From assembly GCA_902490055.1 (NCBI GenBank), contig CABUCP010000052.1:1-11507 (forward strand): a DNA stretch of 11,507 bases, read 5' to 3'. Of this stretch, positions 1 through 6,917 are shown in pieces. The notes beneath the pieces are model-generated. The model made no database searches. It worked only from the letters and a program-made list of their open reading frames with translations, and was not told the origin of the DNA. This DNA is from an uncultured Klebsiella sp. GTDB taxonomy: Bacteria > Pseudomonadota > Gammaproteobacteria > Enterobacterales > Enterobacteriaceae. How positions within the stretch are numbered: position 1 is the first letter of the stretch; each line of letters starts with the position of its first letter. Both the position numbers and the translations under genes were made by a program.

Positions 1-1
1 A

Positions 2-505
2 CAACTGGAGAATAACTTTGATGCTACCCACTCATTAATAAAAATAGCTAAAGAGCTTGGTAAGGATATCATCCTTAATCCGGCGCCATACTCGGCGGAA
101 ATTATTCCCAGCATTCCTTTTGTCGATGTGATTACGCCGAATGAAACTGAAGCCTCTTTATTATCCGGTATCGAAATTAAAGATATTGATACCGCCAAAG
201 AAGCCGCGCTGCGCATCGCTGAATTAGGCGCAAAGAAAGTTCTGATTACCATGGGATCGCGCGGCGCGCTGCTGCTGGATAACCGCCAGTTTAGTCATAT
301 TCGCGCTTTCCCGGCGGTCACCGTGGATACCACCGGCGCCGGCGATGCTTTTAACGGCGCGCTGGCCGCCTCGCTGGCCGCCGGCAACACGCTGGTGCAG
401 GCAGCGACCTGGGCCTCCGCATTCGCCTCTCTGGCCGTTGAGCTGGAGGGGGCTTCCAACATGCCTGATTTTGCGCAGGCAAATGCCCGACTCCGTACCC
501 TCTAA
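2..505 (+). CDS. Ribokinase-family (PfkB) sugar kinase, C-terminal part; 5' end outside window
   Basis: This is the C-terminal 167 residues of a PfkB/ribokinase-family kinase, which transfers phosphate from ATP to a sugar hydroxyl in the cytoplasm. The frame is open to the left edge of the window, so the start is missing because of the cut, not because the gene is broken. It opens with QLEN, the usual family motif, followed by NPAPY and the linker ITPNETEA. Near the C terminus is DTTGAGDAFNGALA, the PfkB signature 2; the aspartate of GAGD is the catalytic base in this family and the small residues form the anion hole. The gene ends 15 bp before the lyase gene, with an AGGA ribosome site in the gap, so the two are probably co-transcribed. 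Ribose, deoxyribose or a keto-sugar acid are all possible substrates; the sequence does not decide. The first 180 bases are only about 39% G+C against about 58% in the next 180, an abrupt change inside one gene. Confidence 0.88.
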   Translation, partial: QLENNFDATHSLIKIAKELGKDIILNPAPYSAEIIPSIPFVDVITPNETEASLLSGIEIKDIDTAKEAALRIAELGAKKVLITMGSRGALLLDNRQFSHIRAFPAVTVDTTGAGDAFNGALAASLAAGNTLVQAATWASAFASLAVELEGASNMPDFAQANARLRTL

Positions 506-520
506 TCCAGGAAAAATAAG

Positions 521-1444
521 ATGAAAACGATTAACGGTGTTGTTCCCGTCATGCTGACCCCTTTTACCGCCGATGACCAAATTGACTATCCGGCGCTGGC
601 GAATCTGATCGACTGGTATCTGGCAAAAGGCGTGGATGCGCTTTTTGCCGTCTGCCAGTCGAGCGAAATGCAGTATCTCAGCCTGCAGGAGCGCGTGGCG
701 CTGGCGCGTTTCGTGGTGCAACGCGTGGCGGGGCGCATCCCGGTCATTGCTTCAGGCCATATCAGCGACGATCTGGCGGCACAAAAAGAAGAGTTGCTGG
801 CGATGGCGCAGACCGGCATTGATGCGCTGGTGTTGGTCACCAACCATCTCGATCCGCGCCATGAAGGCAGCGAGGTCTTTTTCGCCACCCTGCAAGCACT
901 GCTGGCGACGCTGCCGGTGTCGATGCCGCTAGGGCTGTATGAGTGTCCGGCGCCGTATCGCCGTCTGCTTAGCGACGACGAGTTTGCCTGGTGCGCCAAC
1001 AGCGGCCGCTTCGTGGTGTTGAAAGATGTGAGCTGCGATTTGCCTACCGTTGAACGCCGCGTGCGTCTGGCGCAGGGAACGCCGCTGAAAGTGATTAATG
1101 CCAATGCCGCGATCGCCTGGCCGGCGATGCTGGCAGGCGCTGAAGGCTTTAGCGGCGTGTTTACCAATTTTCATCCGGAGCTGTACAGCTGGCTGTGGCG
1201 AGAAGGTAAAAATCAGCGGGCGCTGGCCGATGAACTGGCGATATTCCTGTCGTTGGGTGCGGTAACCGAAACCCTGGGCTATCCGAAAAACGCCAAAATT
1301 TACCATCAGCGCCTCGGGACCTTCGACAGCATCGCCTGTCGGGTTAATAAAGATGACGTGCTGAGTAAGTTCTGGGGGCTGACGGTGATCCTCGACCAGA
1401 TCCGGGCGGGTAGCGAACTGTGGCAGCAGCGGATCGCCGGCTAA
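521..1444 (+). CDS. DapA/NanA-family class I lyase (dihydrodipicolinate synthase family), substrate unknown
   Basis: This 307-residue protein has the length and layout of the DapA/N-acetylneuraminate lyase family: TIM-barrel enzymes that form a Schiff base with a pyruvate-like keto acid and cleave or condense an aldehyde. It starts with the typical NGVVPVMLTPF strand. The Schiff-base lysine is K168 (VVLKDVS) and the family tyrosine is Y140 in YECP. The carboxylate-binding loop, usually GTTGE or GSTGE, reads CQSSE (45-49), so both glycines are replaced. It therefore probably is not housekeeping DapA or a standard sialic acid lyase; its substrate may be a 2-keto-3-deoxy sugar acid or a related compound. 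The start at 521 is favoured by the family N terminus and by AGGA upstream. It lies between the kinase and a YhcH-family gene with gaps of 15 and 13 bp. The family is secure, the reaction is inferred, and I assign no gene name. Confidence 0.85.
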   Translation: MKTINGVVPVMLTPFTADDQIDYPALANLIDWYLAKGVDALFAVCQSSEMQYLSLQERVALARFVVQRVAGRIPVIASGHISDDLAAQKEELLAMAQTGIDALVLVTNHLDPRHEGSEVFFATLQALLATLPVSMPLGLYECPAPYRRLLSDDEFAWCANSGRFVVLKDVSCDLPTVERRVRLAQGTPLKVINANAAIAWPAMLAGAEGFSGVFTNFHPELYSWLWREGKNQRALADELAIFLSLGAVTETLGYPKNAKIYHQRLGTFDSIACRVNKDDVLSKFWGLTVILDQIRAGSELWQQRIAG

Positions 1445-1457
1445 GGGAGGGATCGTT

Positions 1458-1949
1458 ATGATCGTATCGAGTCTGCAAGCGTGGCCTGCGCAACAGGTCG
1501 CGTATCACCCGGCGATCCGCCAGGCGCTGGCGTTTATCGCCAGCCAGGATTTCCAGCGCTTCGCGCCGGGGAAAATCGACCTGATCCCGGGAAAACTCTT
1601 CTGCTTGCTGCAGGAGATGGACAGCGTGCCTTTCGCCGAGGCGCGGCCGGAATCGCACCAGCAGTTTATTGATATTCAGTATCTGATCTCCGGTGAGGAG
1701 CGCATGGGCGTCAGCCGCGCTGAAAGCGGCCGTCACCGCGTTACCGAGGATCGGACGCCAAACCAGGACATCCTGTTCTGGCAGGTTGAAAATGACGAGA
1801 CGCAGATAACCCTGACGCCCGGCATGTTCGCCATTTTCTTTCCCCAGGACATTCATCGTCCCTGCTGTCATCCGCGCGATGGCGAGCGGCAACATATCCG
1901 TAAAGCGGTGATGAAAATCGATCGCGCCTTGCTGGAGGAGGGTTTATGA
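1458..1949 (+). CDS. YhcH/YjgK/YiaL family protein, probable sugar anomerase-like
   Basis: This 163-residue protein belongs to the YhcH/YjgK/YiaL (DUF386) family of small cupin-fold metal-binding proteins. The family signature is clear: ESHQQFIDIQ at 65-74, the G-E pair just after it (SGEERMG), FFPQDIHRP at 127-135 with the expected histidine H133, and a C-terminal IRKAVMKI at 147-154. E65, H67, D72 and H133 are the likely metal-pocket residues by family analogy. YhcH (NanQ) of E. coli is known as an anomerase acting on N-acetylneuraminate, and YiaL sits in a diketogulonate operon, so the family accompanies catabolism of acidic or keto-sugars. A strong GGGAGGG ribosome site follows the lyase stop and precedes this ATG. 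Its stop overlaps the permease start as ATGA, suggesting translational coupling. The substrate is not visible; a ring-opening or anomer-balancing role is inference. Confidence 0.9.
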   Translation: MIVSSLQAWPAQQVAYHPAIRQALAFIASQDFQRFAPGKIDLIPGKLFCLLQEMDSVPFAEARPESHQQFIDIQYLISGEERMGVSRAESGRHRVTEDRTPNQDILFWQVENDETQITLTPGMFAIFFPQDIHRPCCHPRDGERQHIRKAVMKIDRALLEEGL

Positions 1950-3217
1950 GTTCGCTAAACCAAACGGCGGCTACAGCTATTGCGGCGCCGAAACTCTCGC
2001 GTCGACGCTGGGGCATTATTTTAATCCTGCTGCTGGCTGCGGTAGTGAATTATCTCGATCGCGCCAACCTGAGCATCGCGAACACCACCATCGCCAGGGA
2101 GTTTGGTTTTTCCGGCACTGAGATGGGGCTACTATTGTCGGCGTTTCTCTGGCCCTATGCGCTGGCGAACTTACCAGCCGGCTGGCTGGTAGACCGCTTT
2201 GGCGCGAAGAAAATGTTCAGCGGCGCGCTGGGATTGTGGTCAGCGGTGACGTTCTTAATGGGCTTCGTGAATACCTATAGCTTCTTCTATGGTTTGCGCA
2301 TGCTGCTGGGCGTGGCGGAGTCACCGTTCTTCACCTCCGGCATTAAGATCACTCAGAGCTGGTTCTCGGAAAAAGAGCGCGGGCTGCCGACATCGATTAT
2401 TAATACCGGTTCGCAAATCGCCAATGCGGTAGCGCCGCCGGTGCTGACTATTCTGCTGCTATGGATTGGCTGGCGCGGTATGTTTATGGTGGTGGGCCTG
2501 CTCGGGATACCGCTGCTGCTGGCGTGGCTGAAGTTTTATCGCGACCCGGACGCGCGGGAAGCGATGCTGATACATACCGGCAAAGTCATGCGGCCCGAAG
2601 GCGAACAGCCGAAGGTGAGCTGGGGCGAACTGTTTCGCCGGAAAACCACCTGGTTCATGATTGCCGGTAATTTCTGCATCATGTTCACCATTTGGGTTTA
2701 CCTGACGTGGCTGCCGGGATATCTGGAAACTTCACTGGGCTTTAGCCTGAAGCAGACCGGTTTTATCGCCTCGATTCCGTTCTTTGCCGGTATTATCGGC
2801 GTGCTGTGCGGCGGGATGCTTTCCGACCGATTGGTACGTAAAGGGATGAACGCCGTTACCGCGCGTAAAGTGCCGATTGTGGTCGGCGCCGCGCTGGCGG
2901 CCTGCTTTGTGATGCCCATTCCGTTTGTTGATAACTCCGGCGTGGCGATCGCGCTGCTGACGCTTGGCTACTTTTGCTCGCAGATGCCTTCCGGCGTGAT
3001 CTGGACGTTGGCGACCGATATGGCGCCGAAGGAGCAGGTCGCATCTTTGGGCGCAATCCAGAACTTTGGCGGGTTCCTCGGCGCGGCGCTGGCGCCGATT
3101 ATCACCGGGATCATTCTTGATACCACCGGACAGTTTACCAATGTGTTTATTCTCGGCGGGATACTGCTGTTTATGGGCGCCTGCTGCTACGGCTTTTTCG
3201 TGCGCAAAAACGCCTAA
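1946..3217 (+). CDS. MFS transporter, anion:cation symporter (ACS) family
   Basis: This 423-residue inner-membrane protein has the usual MFS length and about twelve hydrophobic segments, split by a polar central loop near residues 197-233. It carries NYLDRANLSIA at 35-45, typical of the ACS group (GudP, ExuT, phthalate and rhamnonate permeases), the MFS loop 2-3 motif GWLVDRFGAKK at 79-89, and RMLLGVAESPFF at 118-129 in the fourth helix region. ACS members mostly import organic or sugar-acid anions with protons, so the cargo is probably a carboxylated or keto-sugar substrate of the lyase and kinase upstream; this is inference. The ATG at 1946 overlaps the stop of the YhcH-family gene by ATGA, and GGAGGAGGG lies just upstream, inside that gene. 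It is the last gene of its operon: a hairpin terminator begins 14 bp after the stop. It differs from RhaT, the transporter at the other end of the window. Confidence 0.93.
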   Translation: MSSLNQTAATAIAAPKLSRRRWGIILILLLAAVVNYLDRANLSIANTTIAREFGFSGTEMGLLLSAFLWPYALANLPAGWLVDRFGAKKMFSGALGLWSAVTFLMGFVNTYSFFYGLRMLLGVAESPFFTSGIKITQSWFSEKERGLPTSIINTGSQIANAVAPPVLTILLLWIGWRGMFMVVGLLGIPLLLAWLKFYRDPDAREAMLIHTGKVMRPEGEQPKVSWGELFRRKTTWFMIAGNFCIMFTIWVYLTWLPGYLETSLGFSLKQTGFIASIPFFAGIIGVLCGGMLSDRLVRKGMNAVTARKVPIVVGAALAACFVMPIPFVDNSGVAIALLTLGYFCSQMPSGVIWTLATDMAPKEQVASLGAIQNFGGFLGAALAPIITGIILDTTGQFTNVFILGGILLFMGACCYGFFVRKNA

Positions 3218-3230
3218 TCGCTTAAGTATC

Positions 3231-3263
3231 AAAAACGCCTGATTACTCAGGCGTTTTCTTTTT
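3231..3263. terminator. Bidirectional intrinsic terminator between MFS gene and rhaM
   Basis: An 11-bp perfect stem (AAAACGCCTGA, 3232-3242, against TCAGGCGTTTT, 3247-3257) closes a four-base TTAC loop. On the + strand it is followed by CTTTTT (3258-3263), and on the - strand the A-run at 3231-3235 gives a U tract. It can therefore stop both the left-hand operon and the convergent rhamnose operon. The rhaM stop codon (3262-3264 on the - strand) lies only four bases before the stem. Confidence 0.93.
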
Positions 3264-3576
3264 ACGCAAGGTAAAACACTTCATCCAGTTCAGCGCTCAG
3301 CGGACTGTTATCCGGATTCGTCGGCATCACTTCGCGCATGTAGCGCCACCAGCGCTGGCATACTTCAGTTTCAGCCACCGCGTTCCAGCGGGCTTCCGAC
3401 TCAATTTCCACCGTAGCGAAAAGCAGATGACGCTGTTTGTCGATATAGATCGCGTAATGGTGCGCGCCATGTGCTTTCAGCGTCGCTTCCAGTTCCGGCC
3501 AGATGGGGCTATGGCGGCGCTGATACTCCTCGTGGGCGTCGGGATTGACCTGCATCACGAAGGCTTTGCGGATCAT
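3262..3576 (-). CDS. rhaM: L-rhamnose mutarotase
   Basis: This 104-residue protein matches RhaM (YiiL), a small dimeric ferredoxin-like-fold enzyme that interconverts the alpha and beta anomers of L-rhamnose so that the isomerase receives its preferred form. H22 ([11 protein letters not shown], 20-30), Y18, Y41 and the WW pair at 76-77 fall where the family has its active-site residues, and the length is the family norm. The ATG at 3576 overlaps the stop of the upstream dehydrogenase gene as ATGA, with GGAGG four bases upstream, so it is probably translationally coupled and is the last gene of the rhaB-rhaA-rhaD-fucO-rhaM transcript. The convergent terminator begins right after its stop. Confidence 0.97.
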   Translation of the reverse strand: MIRKAFVMQVNPDAHEEYQRRHSPIWPELEATLKAHGAHHYAIYIDKQRHLLFATVEIESEARWNAVAETEVCQRWWRYMREVMPTNPDNSPLSAELDEVFYLA

Positions 3577-4721
3577 AATGCCTCCAGGTACAACTCGCGG
3601 ACCTCGTCGCGGCTGGCGCTGCGCGGGTTACACGGCGCGCAGGGGTCGGCCAATGCTTTATCCAGCCAGCCTTCGATATCGGCTTTGCTGACGCCAAGCT
3701 GGCTAAACCCTTCGGGAATACCGACTTGTTTGCTCAATGCGCGAATCGCGTTAATCGCCTCCATACTGGCGGTTTCGTCGCTCATGCCGCGCGTATCGAC
3801 GCCCATCGCCTGCGCGATGCGGGCAAAACGGGCCACCGCGTTCGGGCGATTAAAGTTTTCGATTATCGGCAGCAGGATGGCATTACAAACGCCGTGCGGC
3901 AGGTTATGGGTGGCGCCAGGCTGATGCGCCAGCGCATGTACCAGCCCAAGACCGGCGCTGTTGAACGCCATCCCCGCCAGGTACTGGCCGAACGCCATCT
4001 GCTCGCGGGCCTGCAGATTGTGCCCGTCATCGACGGCCAGCGGCAGCCACTGGTGAATTAAGCGAATCGCCTCCAGCGCGTTGGCGTCGGTCAGCGGATG
4101 GGAGCCAATGGAGACAAACGCTTCAATGGCGTGGGTGAGGGCATCCATACCGGTAGCGGCGGTGACCGAAGCCGGAATATCCAGCATGACGCTGGCGTCG
4201 TCGATGGCGATATCCGGGATGATGTTCGGGTCGATAATGACCTCTTTTACCTGGCGTTCGCTATCGATAATCACCGCGTTGCTGGTCATCTCAGCGGCGG
4301 TTCCGGCGGTGGTGTTAATCGCTACCAGCGGCACGCCGGCATTTTTGACTTTGCCGACGCCGGAATAGGCGGTTGATGGCGCCGGGTTAGCGCTGAGAAT
4401 TTTTACCGCCTTGGCGGTGTCGATCGGGCTACCGCCGCCAAAGGCAATGATATAGTCACACTGTGCCGCGCGGAATGCGGCGATACCTTGCTGAACCAGC
4501 GCTTCGGTCGGGTTCGGAAAGACGTTATCGAACAGATGATAAGACAGTTGATGCGCTTCCAGCGCTTGAAACAGGCTATCGAGCAGGCCCATTTCCACCA
4601 GATGACCATCGGTGACAATCAGCGCTTTCCCCCACTGCTTGCCCGCCAGCAGACTGACCATATCGCCGATTGCGCCCGCGCCATGCAGGCTGATTTTCGG
4701 CAGTGCCAACATAAAGCTCAT
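3573..4721 (-). CDS. fucO: Iron-containing alcohol dehydrogenase, probable lactaldehyde reductase
   Basis: This 382-residue protein is a group III (iron-activated) alcohol dehydrogenase. GGGSPID at 95-101 is the NAD-binding signature. D193, H197 ([10 protein letters not shown]), H262 (VHALAHQ) and H276 (LPHGVCNA) match the four metal ligands of FucO in residue type and spacing. Being in the rhamnose operon, directly after the aldolase that makes L-lactaldehyde, it most likely reduces lactaldehyde to L-1,2-propanediol, regenerating NAD+ during anaerobic growth. The frame stays open upstream to 4790, but the start at 4721 is preferred: AAGGAG lies seven bases upstream and the homologous sequence begins there. 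Parts such as [12 protein letters not shown] and [16 protein letters not shown] resemble the YiaY/DhaT branch at least as much as E. coli FucO, so the symbol rests on context and may cover a paralogue rather than the true orthologue. It starts 31 bp after rhaD, and its end overlaps rhaM by ATGA. Confidence 0.88.
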   Translation of the reverse strand: MSFMLALPKISLHGAGAIGDMVSLLAGKQWGKALIVTDGHLVEMGLLDSLFQALEAHQLSYHLFDNVFPNPTEALVQQGIAAFRAAQCDYIIAFGGGSPIDTAKAVKILSANPAPSTAYSGVGKVKNAGVPLVAINTTAGTAAEMTSNAVIIDSERQVKEVIIDPNIIPDIAIDDASVMLDIPASVTAATGMDALTHAIEAFVSIGSHPLTDANALEAIRLIHQWLPLAVDDGHNLQAREQMAFGQYLAGMAFNSAGLGLVHALAHQPGATHNLPHGVCNAILLPIIENFNRPNAVARFARIAQAMGVDTRGMSDETASMEAINAIRALSKQVGIPEGFSQLGVSKADIEGWLDKALADPCAPCNPRSASRDEVRELYLEAL

Positions 4722-4752
4722 GATTATTCTCCTTAAAAGGCGACGCGCTTTT

Positions 4753-5577
4753 TTATAGCGCCAGCGCGCTGGCCAGCGGCGTGACGCCAAAGCGTTGGCC
4801 TAACGCAATCAACTCTTCGCGGCTAATTGTCTGTTTCATGCCGCCCATTGAGTAGACCTTCACCAGTACTTCAGCGGATTTCTCGGCGGTGTCGATCAGG
4901 CCGAAGGTTTCATCCAGCGTTGGGCCGCTGCCGAAGACGCCGTGGAACGGCCACAGCACCAGAGAGTGCTTCTGCATTTCGCCAGCGGTTGCCTGACCGA
5001 TTTCGTCGGTGCCAGGCACCATCCACGGCAGAATGCCGACGCCGTCCGGGAAGACCACCAGGCATTCGGTACTGCCTTCCCACAGTTTGCGGGTGAACAG
5101 ATCGCTGTTATTTTCCAGCACGTAGGTCAGGGCGATCAGGTTGGTGGCGTGACAGTGCATGATCACGCGGTCTTTACCACCGGTGGCTTTGATGCGCTCG
5201 CAGTGCGACAGAAAGTGCGCCGGTAGCTCCGATGTCGGTACGGCTTCTTCCGTCAGGCCCCACAGAATGAAGTAGCCCGCGCCGTCGTTGTCTATCTTCA
5301 CCACCCCAAGGTTTGCGGCGGGATCGAGCTGCACGTTACGGAAGAATTTACCGGAACCGGTGACGATAAACGGTTGGTTAGCCAGTTCCGGCATCGGCTG
5401 ACTTAATGCGATATAGCGCGGTTGGGCGTGAAAATCGGTCTTAAACGGCGCGATGTCCGCTTCATCCAGACGTAGCGTCAGGTTACCGCCGTTGCGCTCG
5501 TCCCAGCCTTTGAGCCACGCATCGGAGGTGGCTTTGATCATGCCCTGGACGAACCATGAATTGATGATGTTGTGCAT
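4753..5577 (-). CDS. rhaD: Rhamnulose-1-phosphate aldolase
   Basis: RhaD is a zinc-dependent class II aldolase that splits L-rhamnulose 1-phosphate into DHAP and L-lactaldehyde in the cytoplasm. The 274 residues match the E. coli enzyme in length and almost throughout. The zinc ligands H141 and H143 (IMHCHATN) and H212 (PFHGVFGSG) and the catalytic E117 (TSELPAHF) are at the E. coli positions. The frame is open upstream to 5658, but the ATG at 5577 gives the conserved N terminus ([11 protein letters not shown]) and the usual length. The only ribosome-site candidate is AGGA about 11 bases upstream, a rather long spacing. The gene lies 80 bp behind rhaA, the widest gap inside this operon, which contains a REP-like palindrome; expression of rhaD relative to rhaBA may be tuned there. 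Confidence 0.98.
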   Translation of the reverse strand: MHNIINSWFVQGMIKATSDAWLKGWDERNGGNLTLRLDEADIAPFKTDFHAQPRYIALSQPMPELANQPFIVTGSGKFFRNVQLDPAANLGVVKIDNDGAGYFILWGLTEEAVPTSELPAHFLSHCERIKATGGKDRVIMHCHATNLIALTYVLENNSDLFTRKLWEGSTECLVVFPDGVGILPWMVPGTDEIGQATAGEMQKHSLVLWPFHGVFGSGPTLDETFGLIDTAEKSAEVLVKVYSMGGMKQTISREELIALGQRFGVTPLASALAL

Positions 5578-5613
5578 AGTCTTGTGTTTCCTGTTGATTC
5601 GCAATAGGTGTGA

Positions 5614-5648
5614 TTCCCCGGGGAAGGCGTTAGCCGCGACCCGGGGAA
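5614..5648 (-). repeat. REP-like palindromic element between rhaA and rhaD
   Basis: TTCCCCGGG (5614-5622) pairs with CCCGGGGAA (5640-5648), a 9-bp perfect outer stem. Inside it lies GGCG-TTA-GCCGC, able to form a short inner stem. Read on the - strand, the parts CCCGGGT, GCGGCT, ACGCCTT and CCCGGG follow the order of the enterobacterial REP (PU) consensus GCCGGGTGGCGGCT...CGCCTTACCCGGC. It starts 9 bases after the rhaA stop. REP elements in operons are known to protect upstream mRNA from 3' decay and lower downstream expression. The fit to the consensus is judged by eye. Confidence 0.72.
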
Positions 5649-5657
5649 AGTCAGGCA

Positions 5658-6917
5658 TTAGCCGCGCTGACTCAGCACGTCTTTTTCATAGCTCCGCACG
5701 TTTTCCAGCCACTGGCTGCCCGCTGGGGTATCGTGACGCTGGCAGTACATTTCCCAGATAGCCTGCCATGGTAGGGATTTTTGCTCTTCGAGCAGCGCCA
5801 GGCGCGCGGTGTAATCGCCGTCGTTTTCCAACTGACGCAGCTGCGCCGTCGGTTCCAGTAGCGCGCGCAGCAGGGCTTTTTTCATGTTGCGGGTGCCGAT
5901 AACCCATGCGGCGATACGGTTGATGGAGGCATCGAAGAAGTCGAGGCCGATATGCACGCGGTCGAACAGGTTATGGCGGATGATTTCGCTGGCGATGGCC
6001 TGGGTTTCGTCATCCAGCAGCACCACATGATCGCTGTCCCAACGTACCGGGCGGCTGACGTGCAGCAGCAGACGCGGGATGTACAGCATGGCGGCGGAGA
6101 TTTTGTCGGAGATGACTTCCGTCGGATGGAAGTGGCCGGCATCCAGACATAGCGCGGTCTGGCGGCTGGCGGCGTAGCCCATATAAAATTCGTTGGAGCC
6201 GACGGTATAGCTTTCAGCGCCGATACCGAATAGCTTGCTCTCGACGGCGTCGATATGGTGCGCCGGGTTCAGCTTTTCGCTGATGACTTCATCCAGCGCG
6301 TTCAGCAGCCGCTGGCGCGGAGCGAAGCGGTCGACGGTAATATCCTTCATGCCGTCCGGCACCCAGATATTCATTACCGATGGCGTTCCGAGCTGCTCGC
6401 CGAAGTAGGCGGAGACGCGGCGGCTGGCTTTGCAGTGATCGATCCAGAACTGACGAATTTCCGGATTAGCGTGCGACAACGTAAAGCCGTCGGCGCTCAG
6501 CGGATGCGAGAAGCAGGAAGGGTTAAAATCGAGCCCCAGCTGGTGGCGTTTGGCCCAATCTACCCAGTTTTTAAAGTGTTCTGGTTTGATTTCGTTGCGC
6601 GCCACCGGGGTGGCGGATTCGAGATAAATCGCGTGCAGATTAAGGCGTTTCGGCCCTGGGATCAGGCTCAGCGCCTGTTCGAGGTCGGCCCGTAGCTCCT
6701 GGGCATTCCGCGCTTTGCCTGGATAGTTACCGGTAGCCTGAATGCCGCCGGTTAAGTTACCTTCCGGGTTTTCAAAGCCCGCGACGTCATCGCCCTGCCA
6801 GCAGTGCATCGATACCGGCAGGCGGTCTAACTGGCGCAGAGCTTCTTCGGCGTCCACGCCGACGGCGGCGTAGCGCTGCTTAGCAATTTCCCAGGCTTGT
6901 TCAAGTTGAGTGGTCAT
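5658..6917 (-). CDS. rhaA: L-rhamnose isomerase
   Basis: RhaA converts L-rhamnose to L-rhamnulose, using Mn2+ in a TIM-barrel active site in the cytoplasm. The 419 residues equal the E. coli length and the sequence is very close to it throughout. H262 ([11 protein letters not shown]) and D294/D296 (RWDSDHVV) are the metal ligands at E. coli positions; [16 protein letters not shown] (226-241) and [12 protein letters not shown] (128-139) are family signatures of the substrate pocket. The ATG at 6917 is preferred over an ATG two codons upstream because it gives the conserved MTTQLEQAW start and overlaps the rhaB stop by ATGA, indicating translational coupling. It is second in the rhamnose operon; a REP-like palindrome follows 9 bases after its stop. 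Confidence 0.99.
   Translation of the reverse strand: MTTQLEQAWEIAKQRYAAVGVDAEEALRQLDRLPVSMHCWQGDDVAGFENPEGNLTGGIQATGNYPGKARNAQELRADLEQALSLIPGPKRLNLHAIYLESATPVARNEIKPEHFKNWVDWAKRHQLGLDFNPSCFSHPLSADGFTLSHANPEIRQFWIDHCKASRRVSAYFGEQLGTPSVMNIWVPDGMKDITVDRFAPRQRLLNALDEVISEKLNPAHHIDAVESKLFGIGAESYTVGSNEFYMGYAASRQTALCLDAGHFHPTEVISDKISAAMLYIPRLLLHVSRPVRWDSDHVVLLDDETQAIASEIIRHNLFDRVHIGLDFFDASINRIAAWVIGTRNMKKALLRALLEPTAQLRQLENDGDYTARLALLEEQKSLPWQAIWEMYCQRHDTPAGSQWLENVRSYEKDVLSQRG

Noticed and set aside
1..127. The kinase as a truncated pseudogene
   Set aside because: The frame runs open to the window edge with family motifs from the first residues, so the truncation is caused by the window.
2..3217. 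The left operon as an L-rhamnonate pathway because it adjoins rha genes and has an ACS permease
   Set aside because: No rhamnonate dehydratase or HpaI-type aldolase is present, and the operon is convergent with, not co-transcribed with, the rhamnose genes. Adjacency alone is too weak.
4733..4757. Hairpin between rhaD and the alcohol dehydrogenase gene (AAAAGGCG / CGCTTTT)
   Set aside because: The stem has a bulge and is short, and it merges into the ribosome site of the next gene. It does not look like a real terminator.
4722..4790. In-frame N-terminal extension of the alcohol dehydrogenase
   Set aside because: It is arginine-rich, overlaps the end of rhaD and has no homology to the family. 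AAGGAG sits ideally for the ATG at 4721.
5578..5658. In-frame extension of rhaD to 5658
   Set aside because: It is the translation of the REP-containing gap. The start at 5577 gives the conserved N terminus and the 274-residue family length.
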